A DNA stretch of 64,000 nucleotides from CAWKGV01 sp963849305. Its GTDB lineage: Bacteria; Pseudomonadota; Alphaproteobacteria; Acetobacterales; Acetobacteraceae. Positions within the stretch are counted from its first letter, which is position 1. Each line of letters begins with the position of its first letter. Shown here one piece after another: positions 26,732 to 35,641 of the stretch. The position numbers were made by a program, and so were the translations under genes. The notes under the pieces were generated by a model. That model had not been told where the DNA came from and searched no databases. It saw nothing but the letters and a program-made list of their open reading frames with translations. Location of the stretch: contig CAWKGV010000016.1 in NCBI GenBank assembly GCA_963849305.1, forward strand, positions 1 through 64,000, read 5' to 3'.

Positions 26732-27483
26732 CCGCCATCGACGTTGTAGCAGCCGCCGCTGACATAAGACGCACGATCCGAGCACAGCCAGGCCACCATC
26801 TCGGCGATCTCCTCCGGCTCGCCCATGCGCCGGAACGGCACCATTGCCATGATCTGCTCGCCTCGCCGGCGCATCGTGTCCTCGGTCATGCGGGTGCGAA
26901 TGTAGCCGGGGCACACGGCGTTCACCCGGATCTTGTCCTCGGCGTATTCCAGCGCCGCGGTCTTGGTGAGGCCGAGCACCCCATGTTTGGCGGCGACATA
27001 GGCCGAGGAGGTCGGCAATCCGATCAGTCCCGCGATCGAGCCGGTGTTGACGATGGCCCCGCCGCCCTGGCGCTGCATCTGCACCAGCTCGTGCTTCATG
27101 CAGAGCCACACGCCCTTGAGGTTCACCGCGATCATGCGGTCGAATGAGTTGTCCGACCACTCGGCAGTCTTCTTGCCCGAGGCGTCCACCTGATAACCGG
27201 CGATGCCGGCGTTGTTGAACGCGCAATCGAGCCGGCCGAAGGCGGCGACCGCGTCGCGAATCATGGCCTCGACCTGCGCGGCGCTGGTCACGTCGCAGGC
27301 GATCGAGGTCGCCTGTCCGCCGGCCGCGTTCACCTGCCCGACGGTCTCCTGTGCCGTGTCGGTCGCGAAGTCGGCCACGGCCACGCGCGCGCCCTCGCGG
27401 GCGAAGGCGAGCGCCGTCGCCCGCCCGATCCCGCCGCCGCCGCCGGTCACCAACGCCGATTTTCCCTCCAGCATCCCAGCCAT
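26716..27483 (-). CDS. Short-chain dehydrogenase/reductase (SDR)
   Basis: 255 residues, classical SDR length. Cofactor motif TGGGGGIGRATALAFAREG, NNAGIAG, catalytic NTGSIAGLIG (Ser), SSAYVAAKHGVLGLTK (Tyr and Lys), and the C-terminal CYNVDGGYMAI. The acidic VADF at the end of the second strand suggests preference for NAD(H). The alcohol or ketone substrate is unknown. ATG at 27483 has GAGGAAGCG directly upstream; an ATG at 27540 in the same phase has no support. Confidence 0.9.
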   Translation of the reverse strand: MAGMLEGKSALVTGGGGGIGRATALAFAREGARVAVADFATDTAQETVGQVNAAGGQATSIACDVTSAAQVEAMIRDAVAAFGRLDCAFNNAGIAGYQVDASGKKTAEWSDNSFDRMIAVNLKGVWLCMKHELVQMQRQGGGAIVNTGSIAGLIGLPTSSAYVAAKHGVLGLTKTAALEYAEDKIRVNAVCPGYIRTRMTEDTMRRRGEQIMAMVPFRRMGEPEEIAEMVAWLCSDRASYVSGGCYNVDGGYMAI

Positions 27484-27612
27484 CGCTTCCTCCTCGCTTT
27501 CTTCGCAGGTACCTGTTCGGATTGTCCTGTTCGGATTCATGATCGCGGGACGGCGAGCTCCTGTTCACACCATCGGGCTCCATGATCACGCTTGCTGATC
27601 GGTGCTTGACAT

Positions 27613-28167
27613 CTAAACCGCGACAGCACGCGAAGCCAACCTATCCCGGAATGTCGCGCCCTCGTGCCTAAGCAGCCATCGTTTACGCTCGATGCCGCCT
27701 CCGTAGCCAGTTAGCGAGCCATCGGAGCCGATCACCCGGTGACACGGCACGACCACACTGATCGGATTGGACCCGTTGGCCAGACCGACCGCCCGCGCCG
27801 CCTTGGGACATCCGAGGCTAGCAGCCAACGCGCCGTAACCAAGTGTCTGGCCGGGCGCGATCATGGTAAGAGCGGCCCACACCGCGCGTTGGAACCGTGT
27901 TCCGGCTGTCCGCCATTCGATCGTCTTGAGACACCCGAATTGCCCTTCGAAGTAATCGTGGAGCGCGCGCCTGACGTTTGCCGGAGCGGCACCAGGTTCC
28001 GGGGTAACCGATCCGTAGTGCAGACGGAGCAGATGCATCATTCCGGACTGGCGATCGTCCCAGTCAAGCGCACGGACGTAACCGGCCTCGTCCGTGACAA
28101 TCAACGCGTCGCCGATTGGTGTTGCCAGGCGGTCCAACCGGAGGTCTTCAGGCGGCTTGCTGATCAT
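27613..28167 (-). CDS. ogt: Methylated-DNA-[protein]-cysteine S-methyltransferase (Ogt/AdaB type)
   Basis: 184 residues. The suicide cysteine lies in ISVVVPCHRVIGSDGSLTGY (PCHRV), preceded by the helix-turn-helix recognition region GYGALAASLGCPKAARAVG and the Asn hinge GLANGSNP. It removes alkyl groups from O6-alkylguanine by transfer to its own cysteine. Its start overlaps the end of the Ada-AlkA-like gene by 20 bases, so an alkylation-repair operon is likely: direct reversal here and base excision by the upstream product. Confidence 0.92.
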   Translation of the reverse strand: MISKPPEDLRLDRLATPIGDALIVTDEAGYVRALDWDDRQSGMMHLLRLHYGSVTPEPGAAPANVRRALHDYFEGQFGCLKTIEWRTAGTRFQRAVWAALTMIAPGQTLGYGALAASLGCPKAARAVGLANGSNPISVVVPCHRVIGSDGSLTGYGGGIERKRWLLRHEGATFRDRLASRAVAV

Positions 28168-29657
28168 GGATCACCCTTCCAACAGTCCCAAACACGCGAG
28201 GCTCGGACGCCCACAGATGCAGCGCGGCGTAGGCGCGCCAAGGTCTCCATTGCTCGGCATGTGCGAGCAGTTTGGTGGGGGATGGCCGCACTCCGCTTCC
28301 ATCGCTCATCGCTCGCATCAGACCGATATCGGCTGCCGGAAAGGCGTCCGGCTCGCGTAGTTGGCGCATGGCGATGTACTGAGCCGTCCACTCGCCGACC
28401 CCTGGTAGTGATCGCAACTGAGCGATGGCCTCGTCCAGGCTCCTACGGGGGCCAAAGATCAGAGGATCAGCAACGATAGCCGCCGCCAGCGAGGATAGGG
28501 CGGTCCGTCTGGCTTTCGGCATACCAAGGGCTACCAACTCTGCCCCGACCAGTTGCCGAGGTGTCGGAAACATGTGTGTTAGTCCCAGCTCGAGCGCAGC
28601 GGAATCGACGATTCTTTCGCCATGTGATGAAACCAATTTGCCAGCGAGCCTCGTCGCCGCCGGCACCGTGATTTGTTGCCCAAGGACGGCGCGCACGGCG
28701 AGTTCAAACCCGTCCCATGCACCCGGAACCCTGAGGCCCGGTCGCGCGGCGACAAGGGAAGCCAGCATGGGATCCTGGCTGAGATGAGCGCCGATCGCCA
28801 CAGGATCAGCGGCAAGATCGAACACGCGGCGAACGCGTGCGATAATCGCAGGCAAACACCTGAGATTTGGAAAGCGAACCGTGGCCCTGAGGCAGTTACC
28901 TTCCACGGGCTCGACGACCAATACACCGTGTTCGTCGCCGATCGCGATCGTACGAGCATACCGGCCGCTCGACACCGCCTCGATTCCTGGGATTGCACGC
29001 GCTCTCAGGAAGGACAAAATCGCCTGCCAGTCGTAGGGGGGCCGGTAGCCTAGCTTGACCGCGACCGCACCTGTCGTGCCAACAGACTCCTCCGCTACTC
29101 CCATTCGCCGGAGTGCCTTCGGCGGCCGTTTGAATAGTTGCTGGAATATCTCGTTGAATCGCCGAACGCTGCCAAAGCCGGCTGCCAAGGCAACCTCGGT
29201 CATCGGCAATCGCGTATCGTGGATCAATTGCTTGGCGAGGAGTATCCGCCGTGTTTGCGCGATCGAGATCGGGGAAGCGCCGAGATACTGCCGGAACAAG
29301 CGTCGGAGCTGGCGCTCGCCAATTCCCAACCGTTCAGCGAGGTTTTCGGCGTTCGCGTCATCGAGGGCGCCCGCTTCGATCAGCCTCAAGGCTCGGGATA
29401 CGGTGCTGGAGCTGCCACGCCAGAAGGCGAGTTCGGGCGACGTTTCCGGCCGGCAGCGCAAACATGGCCGAAATCCGGCTTCTTGCGCGGCGGCGGCCGG
29501 TACGAAAGAATCGGACGTGGTCTCGCCTGGGTGTGGGCGCCGGGCAGAATGGCCGGCAATAAATTCCAGTCGTCGTGACAGCCACGAACAGGCGCCCGTC
29601 GAAACGGTGGTCTCGCGTTTCAATGGCGCGGTAGCAAGCGTTGTCGTCCATGTCCAT
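28148..29657 (-). CDS. Ada-AlkA fusion: metal-binding/AraC regulator plus 3-methyladenine DNA glycosylase, frameshifted
   Basis: The protein would have an Ada-type zinc domain (YCRPFCPAPTPRRDHVRFF, then FRPCLRCRPE supplying the four cysteines), an AraC-type HTH (NLAERLGIGERQLRRLFRQY, VALAAGFGSVRRFNEIFQQL), and an AlkA glycosylase domain with the HhH loop LPGVGEWTAQYIAMR and the catalytic Asp in FPAADIGLMRAM. One frameshift near 29505 separates the first zinc-domain cysteines from the rest. This arrangement, with a separate Ogt, is common in Proteobacteria: methyl transfer to the N-domain cysteine activates transcription of the repair genes. ATG at 29657 or 29651 is likely. Confidence 0.85.
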
Positions 29658-29764
29658 GAGGCGATAATCCCCCAGGTCGCCGTTTTTGTCTGGCGGTTTT
29701 CGGACCTCAACGACCTCCGGCCGGGATTCTTTCAAATCGCCGGCGTGGGCGCTAGCTTGGCCGG

Positions 29765-30697
29765 GTGCGAGACGGACCCGCAGAATTCATCCCACCCGCC
29801 CAGCCGATCGCCGCCGAGCTGATCGCCGTCATCGTGGCTGTCACGGACGGCGAACCACGCGTGCTCACGATCGATCACGCCGGCGCGCTACCGTCTGGAC
29901 CATTCGAATCCAGCCACCGTTCGTTGCAGGCCGGATTGCGCGAGTGGGTGGAGCGCCAGACCCGCCATCCGCTCGGCTACGTCGAACAGCTTTACACCTT
30001 CGCCGATCGCGGCCGGGTCGAGCGGGCTGATAGGCATATCTCGATCAGCTATCTTGGCCTGACCCGCGAGGTGGCCGACACTGGGCAGCCGAACGCGCAA
30101 TGGCAGAACTGGTATCGCTTCTTCCCGTGGGAGGACCGGCGGAGCGAGGAGGCCAGCCGCGTGCTCGCGGCGATCAACAAGAGCCTTCGCGCATGGGCCG
30201 AAGCGGCAGGGGACAGTGCCGGGCGACGGCAGCGATCCCATCGGGCTGACGTCACCTTCGGCCTAAGCGGCCAACGCTGGAACGAGGAGCTGGTGCTGCA
30301 ACGCTACGAATTGCTGTTCGAAGCGGAGCTCGTGGAGGAGGCGGGCGCGAGCGAGCCAGTGCCGGGCGCAGCAATGACGCACGATCACCGCCGAATCCTG
30401 GCCACTGCCGTCGCGCGGCTCCGCGCCAAGATCAAGTATCGCCCGGTCGTCTTCGAGCTGATGCCCGAGACCTTTACGCTCCTGCAACTCCAGCGTGCCG
30501 TGGAGGCTCTCGCCGGCCAGTTGCTGCACAAGCAGAATTTCCGCCGTCTCATCGAGCAGCAGGAGCTGGTTGAGGAGACCGGACGGGAAACCCGCGAGAC
30601 CGGCGGACGGCCGGCGCAGCTGTTCGGGTTTCGCCGCGAGATCCTGGCCGAACGGGCCATCGCCGGCACCAAGCTGCCCCTCGCCCGAATGACTTAA
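29765..30697 (+). CDS. nadQ: NadQ-type regulator of NAD biosynthesis (Nudix-related plus winged helix)
   Basis: 310 residues. The N-terminal two-thirds is a divergent Nudix-like fold without an intact catalytic Nudix box (AAELIAVIVAVTDGEPRVLT, LGYVEQLYTFADRGRVERAD), and the C-terminal part is a winged-helix domain (IKYRPVVFELMPETFTLLQL, QRAVEALAGQLLHKQNFRRL). This matches the alphaproteobacterial family proposed by comparative genomics to repress de novo NAD genes. Its position directly upstream of nadA-nadC, and two palindromes in the gap, agree with autonomous control of that operon. The exact start is uncertain: GTG at 29765 is used. Confidence 0.83.
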   Translation: MRDGPAEFIPPAQPIAAELIAVIVAVTDGEPRVLTIDHAGALPSGPFESSHRSLQAGLREWVERQTRHPLGYVEQLYTFADRGRVERADRHISISYLGLTREVADTGQPNAQWQNWYRFFPWEDRRSEEASRVLAAINKSLRAWAEAAGDSAGRRQRSHRADVTFGLSGQRWNEELVLQRYELLFEAELVEEAGASEPVPGAAMTHDHRRILATAVARLRAKIKYRPVVFELMPETFTLLQLQRAVEALAGQLLHKQNFRRLIEQQELVEETGRETRETGGRPAQLFGFRREILAERAIAGTKLPLARMT

Positions 30698-30720
30698 GGC
30701 GCTTCAGGCTTGACCTAGCT

Positions 30721-30765
30721 TATGCTCGTGACTAGCATATCGGAGAAATGCTCAAATGTAGCATA
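30721..30765 (+). promoter_or_regulatory. Pair of operator-like palindromes upstream of nadA
   Basis: Two 19-bp inverted repeats of the form ATGCT-N7-AGCAT are present: TATGCT at 30721 with AGCATA at 30734, and AATGCT at 30747 with AGCATA at 30760. Their centres are 26 bases apart and lie just upstream of the nadA ribosome binding site (AAGAGG) and ATG 30776. They are the natural candidates for binding by the adjacent NadQ-type regulator. Confidence 0.68.
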
Positions 30766-30775
30766 AGAGGTAGGC

Positions 30776-31750
30776 ATGTCCTCATCCCTCGCCCGCACAG
30801 CCCCGCTGTATGATCGCGTTCGGGCGGTGATCCCGCCGATGGAGTGGCCGGTTTTCGCCGACGACATCGACGCCATTCTCGCGCTCAAGCGCGAGCGTGA
30901 CGCCGTGATCCTCGCGCACAATTATCAGACGCCGGAAATCTTTCACTGCGTCGCCGACATCGTGGGCGACAGCCTGGCACTCGCACGTGAGGCGGCCAAG
31001 ACCGACGCATCCACGATCGTGCTCGCCGGCGTGCATTTCATGGCCGAGACGGCGAAGCTGCTGAACCCGGGCAAGACCGTGCTGATCCCGGACACGCGCG
31101 CCGGCTGCTCGCTTGCGGAGTTGATCACCGCCGCCGACGTGCGCCTGATGCGCGAACAGTATCCCGGCGTGCCCGTAGTCACCTATGTCAACACGTCGGC
31201 GGCGGTGAAGGCCGAGTCCGACATCTGCTGCACCTCGGGCAACGCACGCAAGGTGATTGAATCGCTCGGCGTGGACCGGGTGATCATGCTGCCTGACGAG
31301 TACCTGGCGCAGAACATCGCGGCACAGACCGATGTAAAGGTGATCGCCTGGGCAGGACATTGCATGGTGCATGAGCGGTTCACCGCCGCCGAGATTCGGC
31401 AGCTTCGTGAGGATCATCCGGGTGTGATCGTGCTCGCTCACCCCGAATGCCCACCCGAGGTGATCGCGGAAGCCGACTACGCCGGTTCGACCGCGGACAT
31501 GACCGCCTATGTCGGCCGCCACAAGCCGAAGCGCGTCGTGCTCGTGACCGAGTGCTCAATGAGCGACAACGTCGCCGTGCTGCATCCCGATGTGGAGTTC
31601 GTTCGGCCCTGCAATCTCTGCCCCCACATGAAGCGGATCACGCTGCCCAAGATTCGCCGGGCACTCGAGACCATGCGCCACGAGGTCACGATCGACCCAG
31701 CCGTCGCGGCTTGCGCCCGCCGCGCGGTCGAACGGATGCTGGCCGTCTGA
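30776..31750 (+). CDS. nadA: Quinolinate synthase A
   Basis: 324 residues. The three pseudo-repeats of the NadA fold are seen, with the [4Fe-4S] ligands in RAGCSLAELITAAD, ICCTSGNARKV and RPCNLCPHMKRITLPKI. ILAHNYQTPEIFHCVADIVG at the N-terminus and AHPECPPEVIAEADYAGST are typical. The enzyme condenses iminoaspartate with dihydroxyacetone phosphate to quinolinate. It is followed 15 bases later by nadC. nadB, often placed between them, is absent, so iminoaspartate must come from an aspartate oxidase or aspartate dehydrogenase encoded elsewhere. Confidence 0.96.
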   Translation: MSSSLARTAPLYDRVRAVIPPMEWPVFADDIDAILALKRERDAVILAHNYQTPEIFHCVADIVGDSLALAREAAKTDASTIVLAGVHFMAETAKLLNPGKTVLIPDTRAGCSLAELITAADVRLMREQYPGVPVVTYVNTSAAVKAESDICCTSGNARKVIESLGVDRVIMLPDEYLAQNIAAQTDVKVIAWAGHCMVHERFTAAEIRQLREDHPGVIVLAHPECPPEVIAEADYAGSTADMTAYVGRHKPKRVVLVTECSMSDNVAVLHPDVEFVRPCNLCPHMKRITLPKIRRALETMRHEVTIDPAVAACARRAVERMLAV

Positions 31751-31765
31751 GGCAGGAGCCGATCC

Positions 31766-32617
31766 ATGCCTATCCCCTCGCTTCCAGCGGTACTGATCGA
31801 GCCGATCGTGCGCGCCGCCTTGCTCGAGGATCTCGGCCGGGCCGGAGACATCACGACGGATGCACTCGTGCCCCCTGGCGTGTGCGCCGAGACCGCGCTG
31901 GTGGCACGCCAGCCAGGCGTGCTTGCGGGCATGGGGTGGGCGCGCGCCGCGTTTCAGTTGATCGAGCCCGCGCTGCAAATCGTGGTGGAACTTCCCGATG
32001 GCAGCCAGCTCGCGCCCGGCGATCTGATCGCGACGGTCAGCGGGCCGGCCCGCGGCATCCTGACCGCCGAGCGCACCGCATTGAACTTCCTCTGCCATTT
32101 GAGCGGCGTCGCCTCAGCGACCGCCTCGGTCGTCACGGCGATTCGGGGCCACAAGGCGCGGGTCTGCTGCACCCGCAAGACGATGCCAGCGCTCCGCGCC
32201 GCGCAGAAATATGCGGTCCGCGTAGGTGGTGGCAGCAATCATCGCTTCGGTCTCGATGATGCCGTGCTGATCAAGGACAACCATGTGGCGATCGCGGGCG
32301 GCATACGGGCGGCGATCCAGCGCGCCCGCGCCGGAGTGGGCCACATGGTCAAGATCGAGCTGGAAGTCGATACGTTGGAACAGCTGGCAGAAGCCCTTGC
32401 GCTCGGCGTCGATGCCGTGCTGCTCGACAACATGGGGCCCGAAATGCTTCGCCGTGCCGTGGAGATGGTGGACGGGCGCGCGATCACCGAGGCGTCCGGT
32501 CGGATCACCCCGAGAACTGCTCCGGCCGTGGCGGAGACAGGCGTGGACCTGATCTCGATTGGCTGGCTCACTCACGGCGCGGCGGTGCTGGACATCGGCC
32601 TCGACCATCGCGGGTAA
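31766..32617 (+). CDS. nadC: Nicotinate-nucleotide pyrophosphorylase (carboxylating)
   Basis: 283 residues. The start LIEPIVRAALLEDLGRAGDI and the substrate-binding TERTALNFLCHLSGVASATA, CCTRKTMPALRAAQKYAVRV and GGGSNHRFGLDDAVLIKDNH are diagnostic of NadC. ELEVDTLEQLAEALALG and LLDNMGPEML follow. The enzyme turns quinolinate and PRPP into nicotinate mononucleotide, releasing CO2. Spacing of 15 bases from nadA and a GGCAGGAGC Shine-Dalgarno sequence point to co-transcription. Confidence 0.96.
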   Translation: MPIPSLPAVLIEPIVRAALLEDLGRAGDITTDALVPPGVCAETALVARQPGVLAGMGWARAAFQLIEPALQIVVELPDGSQLAPGDLIATVSGPARGILTAERTALNFLCHLSGVASATASVVTAIRGHKARVCCTRKTMPALRAAQKYAVRVGGGSNHRFGLDDAVLIKDNHVAIAGGIRAAIQRARAGVGHMVKIELEVDTLEQLAEALALGVDAVLLDNMGPEMLRRAVEMVDGRAITEASGRITPRTAPAVAETGVDLISIGWLTHGAAVLDIGLDHRG

Positions 32618-32719
32618 GGCGGCGCCATAAAAGGATACTGGACGGCTCGACTCCTGCCGTGACTTTCTGCAAGACGTTCCAGCCCGCGCGCGCGGTGCGT
32701 TTCCTCGCACGGACCAAAA

Positions 32720-33493
32720 ATGAACCTCAGGCTAATCCTGACCGCGCTGCTTGTGCCGCCGGCGTGTCTTCTTTACCTCGTCGCCTTTGGCCTGGTTCTG
32801 CGCCGCAGGCGCCGCGGCATAGGGACCGCCGTTGCCGCCGGCGCGCTGGCCGGGCTGGTCGTGCTCGCCATCCCCGTCGTTGGCGAGGCGCTGCTGGTCT
32901 CGTTGGAGCGCGGGGTCGTCACCCGTCCGCAAGCGGGCGATCCGCCGCAGGCCATCGTGATCCTGAGCGCGGACGCGGATCGCATCCGCGAACCGCCGGG
33001 ATTCTGGGTCGGGTCGCTGACCTTGGCGCGGCTGCTCGCCGGCGCGCGGCTGTGGCAGCGGTCGCATCTGCCGGTCCTGGTGTCCGGCGGCCCACTGCGG
33101 CCCGGCGACGTTGCGATAGGCACCATGATGGCGGACACCCTGGAGCGTGACTTCCACGTGCCGGTCCGCTGGGTCGAGCCGCGCTCGCAGACCACCTGGG
33201 AGAACGCCGCGGATAGCGCCGCCATCCTTCTCCCGCTGGGCATCCGTTCGGTCTATGTCGTCACCCACGCGTGGCACGAGCCCCGGTCCCTGTTCGCGTT
33301 CCGGCATTTCGGCTTCATCCCGACCGCCGCGCCGGTGGCGCTAGATGCGATCGGCGGCGGCGGCGTTTTGCCGGGGGTCGAGGGCTGGGCGCACAGCTAC
33401 TACGCCCTGCACGAGTGGATCGGATTGGCGGTCTATAGGCTGCGTGCGCTGGTCGCGGGGCCGGCCGATCTGCCCTCGAACAGCGCCGCGTAG
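32720..33493 (+). CDS. YdcF/ElyC-like DUF218 membrane protein
   Basis: 257 residues. Two N-terminal transmembrane helices (LTALLVPPACLLYLVAFGLV and AAGALAGLVVLAIPVVGEAL) precede a DUF218 domain with AIVILSADADRIREPPGFWV, LPVLVSGGPLRPGDVAIGTM, WVEPRSQTTWENAADSAAIL and RSVYVVTHAWHEPRSLFAFR. The NxxE-like TWENA and the GG loop are the family's conserved sites. ElyC-type proteins affect envelope polysaccharide and peptidoglycan lipid-carrier metabolism. It borders the XrtA locus: its last 61 bases overlap tail-to-tail with the glycosyltransferase gene on the other strand. Confidence 0.85.
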   Translation: MNLRLILTALLVPPACLLYLVAFGLVLRRRRRGIGTAVAAGALAGLVVLAIPVVGEALLVSLERGVVTRPQAGDPPQAIVILSADADRIREPPGFWVGSLTLARLLAGARLWQRSHLPVLVSGGPLRPGDVAIGTMMADTLERDFHVPVRWVEPRSQTTWENAADSAAILLPLGIRSVYVVTHAWHEPRSLFAFRHFGFIPTAAPVALDAIGGGGVLPGVEGWAHSYYALHEWIGLAVYRLRALVAGPADLPSNSAA

Positions 33494-34578
33494 CTCAGGA
33501 ACATCGCTTCCTGGTCGAACTCCCGCTCCGCCTTGGCGCGGTTGGCGGTACCGATGCGCGTGCGCGATCTGGGATCGTGCAGCAGCCGCCGGATCGCGCC
33601 TGCCAGCGCGATCTCATCGAGAGGGCCGATAAAAGGCTCGTTCTCGGGCGCCAGCATGGCGCGCACATCGCCGACATCGGTGCTCGCTACTGGCAAACCG
33701 GCCGCCATCGCCTCGATCACGGAGAGCGGCATCTGTTCGGTATCGGACGACAAGGCGAACACGTCGAAGGCGGCATAGAGCGGCGCCGGATCGGCGACAT
33801 GGCCGGTGAACTGCACCCGCTCGGCCACTCCCAATTCTCGAGCGAACCGCTCGAGCCTCGCTCGCTCCGGGCCGTCGCCCGCGATCACCAGCCGAGCTTG
33901 GGTGTCCGCCAGCACGCCACGGAACGCAAGCAGCAGCCGCACGAGGGATTTTTCGGGTCGCAGCGCGGCCACGGTGCCGATCACCGGACCCTCGCCTGGC
34001 AAGCGAGTCTGTTCCCCCGATGTGCGCGCTCGGGCGAAGTGGCGCACGTCGATGCCGTTCGGGATATACCGCACCCGGCTCGGGTCGAGGCGCCAACGCT
34101 CGGTTGCGATCCGAACCAACGCGCGCGACGGCAGGACGACGACGCTGCGCGCGAGCACCACGCGACGGGTCAGTACGCGCCGGCGGAGCTGGGTGTCTCG
34201 CTCCTCTGGCCCGAACCCGTCCTCGATGTGGATGTGGCGGGTGATTGAGGGGATGTTCGCCATGCCCCATTCGATCGAGCCCCAGTTGTGCGTCACCAGC
34301 ACGTTGGGGCGAAGCGCGCGCAAGGCGCGGCGGAACGGCCGCAGATTGCCGAGCAGCCTGCTTTTGCGAGCGGCCAGCGGGGGAAACGTCACATCGAGTT
34401 CCGGCGCCAGCCGCTCCCGACAGCCCAGATTTCCGTCCATCGCGAGGATGTGGTGGCGATAGCCGCGCCCGAACCGCGCGGCCACCGAAGCGAAGCGAAC
34501 CTGCGCGCCGCCCACGGCGAAGCTCGGAAAGACATGCAGGAGGGTGAGGCGGGTCGGCTGCTCCGCGTGGGGCGTCAC
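33433..34578 (-). CDS. GT4-family glycosyltransferase of the XrtA locus
   Basis: 381 residues with a GT-B fold. The N-terminal half starts LTLLHVFPSFAVGGAQVRFA; the C-terminal half has VRYIPNGIDVRHFARARTSG, GTVAALRPEKSLVRLLLAFR, VIAGDGPERARLERFAREL and SSDTEQMPLSVIEAMAAGLP with the EX7E-type donor-binding glutamates. It resembles glycosyltransferases typically found in XrtA/PEP-CTERM exopolysaccharide clusters. GTG at 34578 overlaps the exosortase stop (GTGA), so it is the last gene of the leftward operon. A longer in-phase open frame over the exosortase gene is a GC artefact. Confidence 0.88.
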   Translation of the reverse strand: MTPHAEQPTRLTLLHVFPSFAVGGAQVRFASVAARFGRGYRHHILAMDGNLGCRERLAPELDVTFPPLAARKSRLLGNLRPFRRALRALRPNVLVTHNWGSIEWGMANIPSITRHIHIEDGFGPEERDTQLRRRVLTRRVVLARSVVVLPSRALVRIATERWRLDPSRVRYIPNGIDVRHFARARTSGEQTRLPGEGPVIGTVAALRPEKSLVRLLLAFRGVLADTQARLVIAGDGPERARLERFARELGVAERVQFTGHVADPAPLYAAFDVFALSSDTEQMPLSVIEAMAAGLPVASTDVGDVRAMLAPENEPFIGPLDEIALAGAIRRLLHDPRSRTRIGTANRAKAEREFDQEAMFLSYAALFEGRSAGPATSARSL

Positions 34579-35627
34579 CTCAGGACTGCCGCGGCAGCGA
34601 GCCCAGTGGCGGCGATGCTGGTCACCACCGCCGCCGCGCAGATGGTCGATCGCGAATGCGCCTCGAACGGCGGGGGCAGGGGCGGGGCAGGGCCGGGCGC
34701 AGCCGCCTTTTGGTCCTGGCCGGTCCGATCCTCGCGAAACGGCAGCCCGGCCGCCGCAAGCAACAGGATCACCAGCGAGAAGAACAGCCAGCCATACAGC
34801 ATGTGGTCGGTTTCCGCCGCCTCCGCGTTGCCCAGGAAATGGCCGAGCACGACGATCCCGAGAGCGCGGCAGCCATTGGCGAGGATCGGCACCATGAGCG
34901 ACGCGGCGACCAGGATCGCCCGCCGCAGCGGCGAATGGTAAAGCAGCAACGCATAGAGACAGCCGAACGCCGCCGAGGCGATCAGGAAACGCAACCCGGC
35001 GCACGCTTCGGCGACGTAGAACGTGCCCTCGGCGATTTGAATCGTGTAGCCGTCGGTGTAATTGGCAATGCCGAGCAAATCGAGCCCGTGGCGGACGAAC
35101 CCGGCGGTGAAGCTTTGCAGCGCCGGCGTGACGAAGGCGCCGAACGGGACCAGGAAGTAGAGGTAAAGCAGCGGACCTGCGAGCAGCCACCAGCACCGCC
35201 AGCCGAGCACCGCGAGGAACAGCAGCTCGGCAAGGCTCATGGCGGCGAGCTGGCGGCCTTCCATGATGCCGAGACGTTCGGCAAGCACCCACGCGGCTAT
35301 AAACGGGATCGCGGCCAACCCGACGGCGGGCCACGGGCGCGGGACCGCTCCGGCGAGCGTTGTCCGACGATCCCACATCAGGTAGGCGGCGATGGGCGCG
35401 ACGAGAAAGCAGTGATTATAGGCGGTCGATTGGGTCCAGACCCGCACCGCCGCGGCGATCTCCCGGTGGAACATGACGCCAAGCGCCAGCAGCCCGGACG
35501 CGAGCGCGGGGATCGCGGCGTTAAGCCGACCGCTTCCCCCAACCCCCTCGCGCAAGGGGAGGGGGAGAAGAAAGCCTCCTCCGCTTGCGCGAGGGGGTTG
35601 GGGGAGGGGTCGAACGCAGCGAGTCAT
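34575..35627 (-). CDS. xrtA: Exosortase XrtA, without EpsI domain
   Basis: As read, 350 residues with eight or more membrane segments. The catalytic cysteine is in YVAEACAGLRFLIASAAFG and the conserved arginine in ILANGCRALGIVVLGH. Exosortases are membrane transpeptidase-like enzymes that recognise C-terminal PEP-CTERM signals. Most XrtA proteins carry a C-terminal EpsI domain; here the protein stops after one last helix (STICAAAVVTSIAATGLAAA). The N-terminal 35 residues are encoded by a REP-type palindrome (35536-35604) that has been read through between MTRCVRP and LNAAIPALASGLLALGVMF, so the ancestral start may differ; ATG at 35627 is used. It sits between femAB and the glycosyltransferase gene. 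Confidence 0.85.
   Translation of the reverse strand: MTRCVRPLPQPPRASGGGFLLPLPLREGVGGSGRLNAAIPALASGLLALGVMFHREIAAAVRVWTQSTAYNHCFLVAPIAAYLMWDRRTTLAGAVPRPWPAVGLAAIPFIAAWVLAERLGIMEGRQLAAMSLAELLFLAVLGWRCWWLLAGPLLYLYFLVPFGAFVTPALQSFTAGFVRHGLDLLGIANYTDGYTIQIAEGTFYVAEACAGLRFLIASAAFGCLYALLLYHSPLRRAILVAASLMVPILANGCRALGIVVLGHFLGNAEAAETDHMLYGWLFFSLVILLLAAAGLPFREDRTGQDQKAAAPGPAPPLPPPFEAHSRSTICAAAVVTSIAATGLAAAAVLR
35536..35604. repeat. REP-type palindrome inside the 5' end of xrtA
   Basis: A perfect 21-bp inverted repeat: 35536-35556 (CCCCCAACCCCCTCGCGCAA plus G) and 35584-35604, loop of 27 bases. It is followed by GAGGGG, as in other REP elements of the window. It is translated in frame as PLPQPPRASGGGFLLPLPLR in the exosortase reading frame. 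Confidence 0.75.
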
Positions 35628-35641
35628 CGTGCCAAAACCAC

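Noticed and set aside
33433..35376. One 647-codon frame covering glycosyltransferase plus exosortase region
   Set aside because: The upstream half is out of phase with the exosortase; the true glycosyltransferase start is the GTG at 34578.
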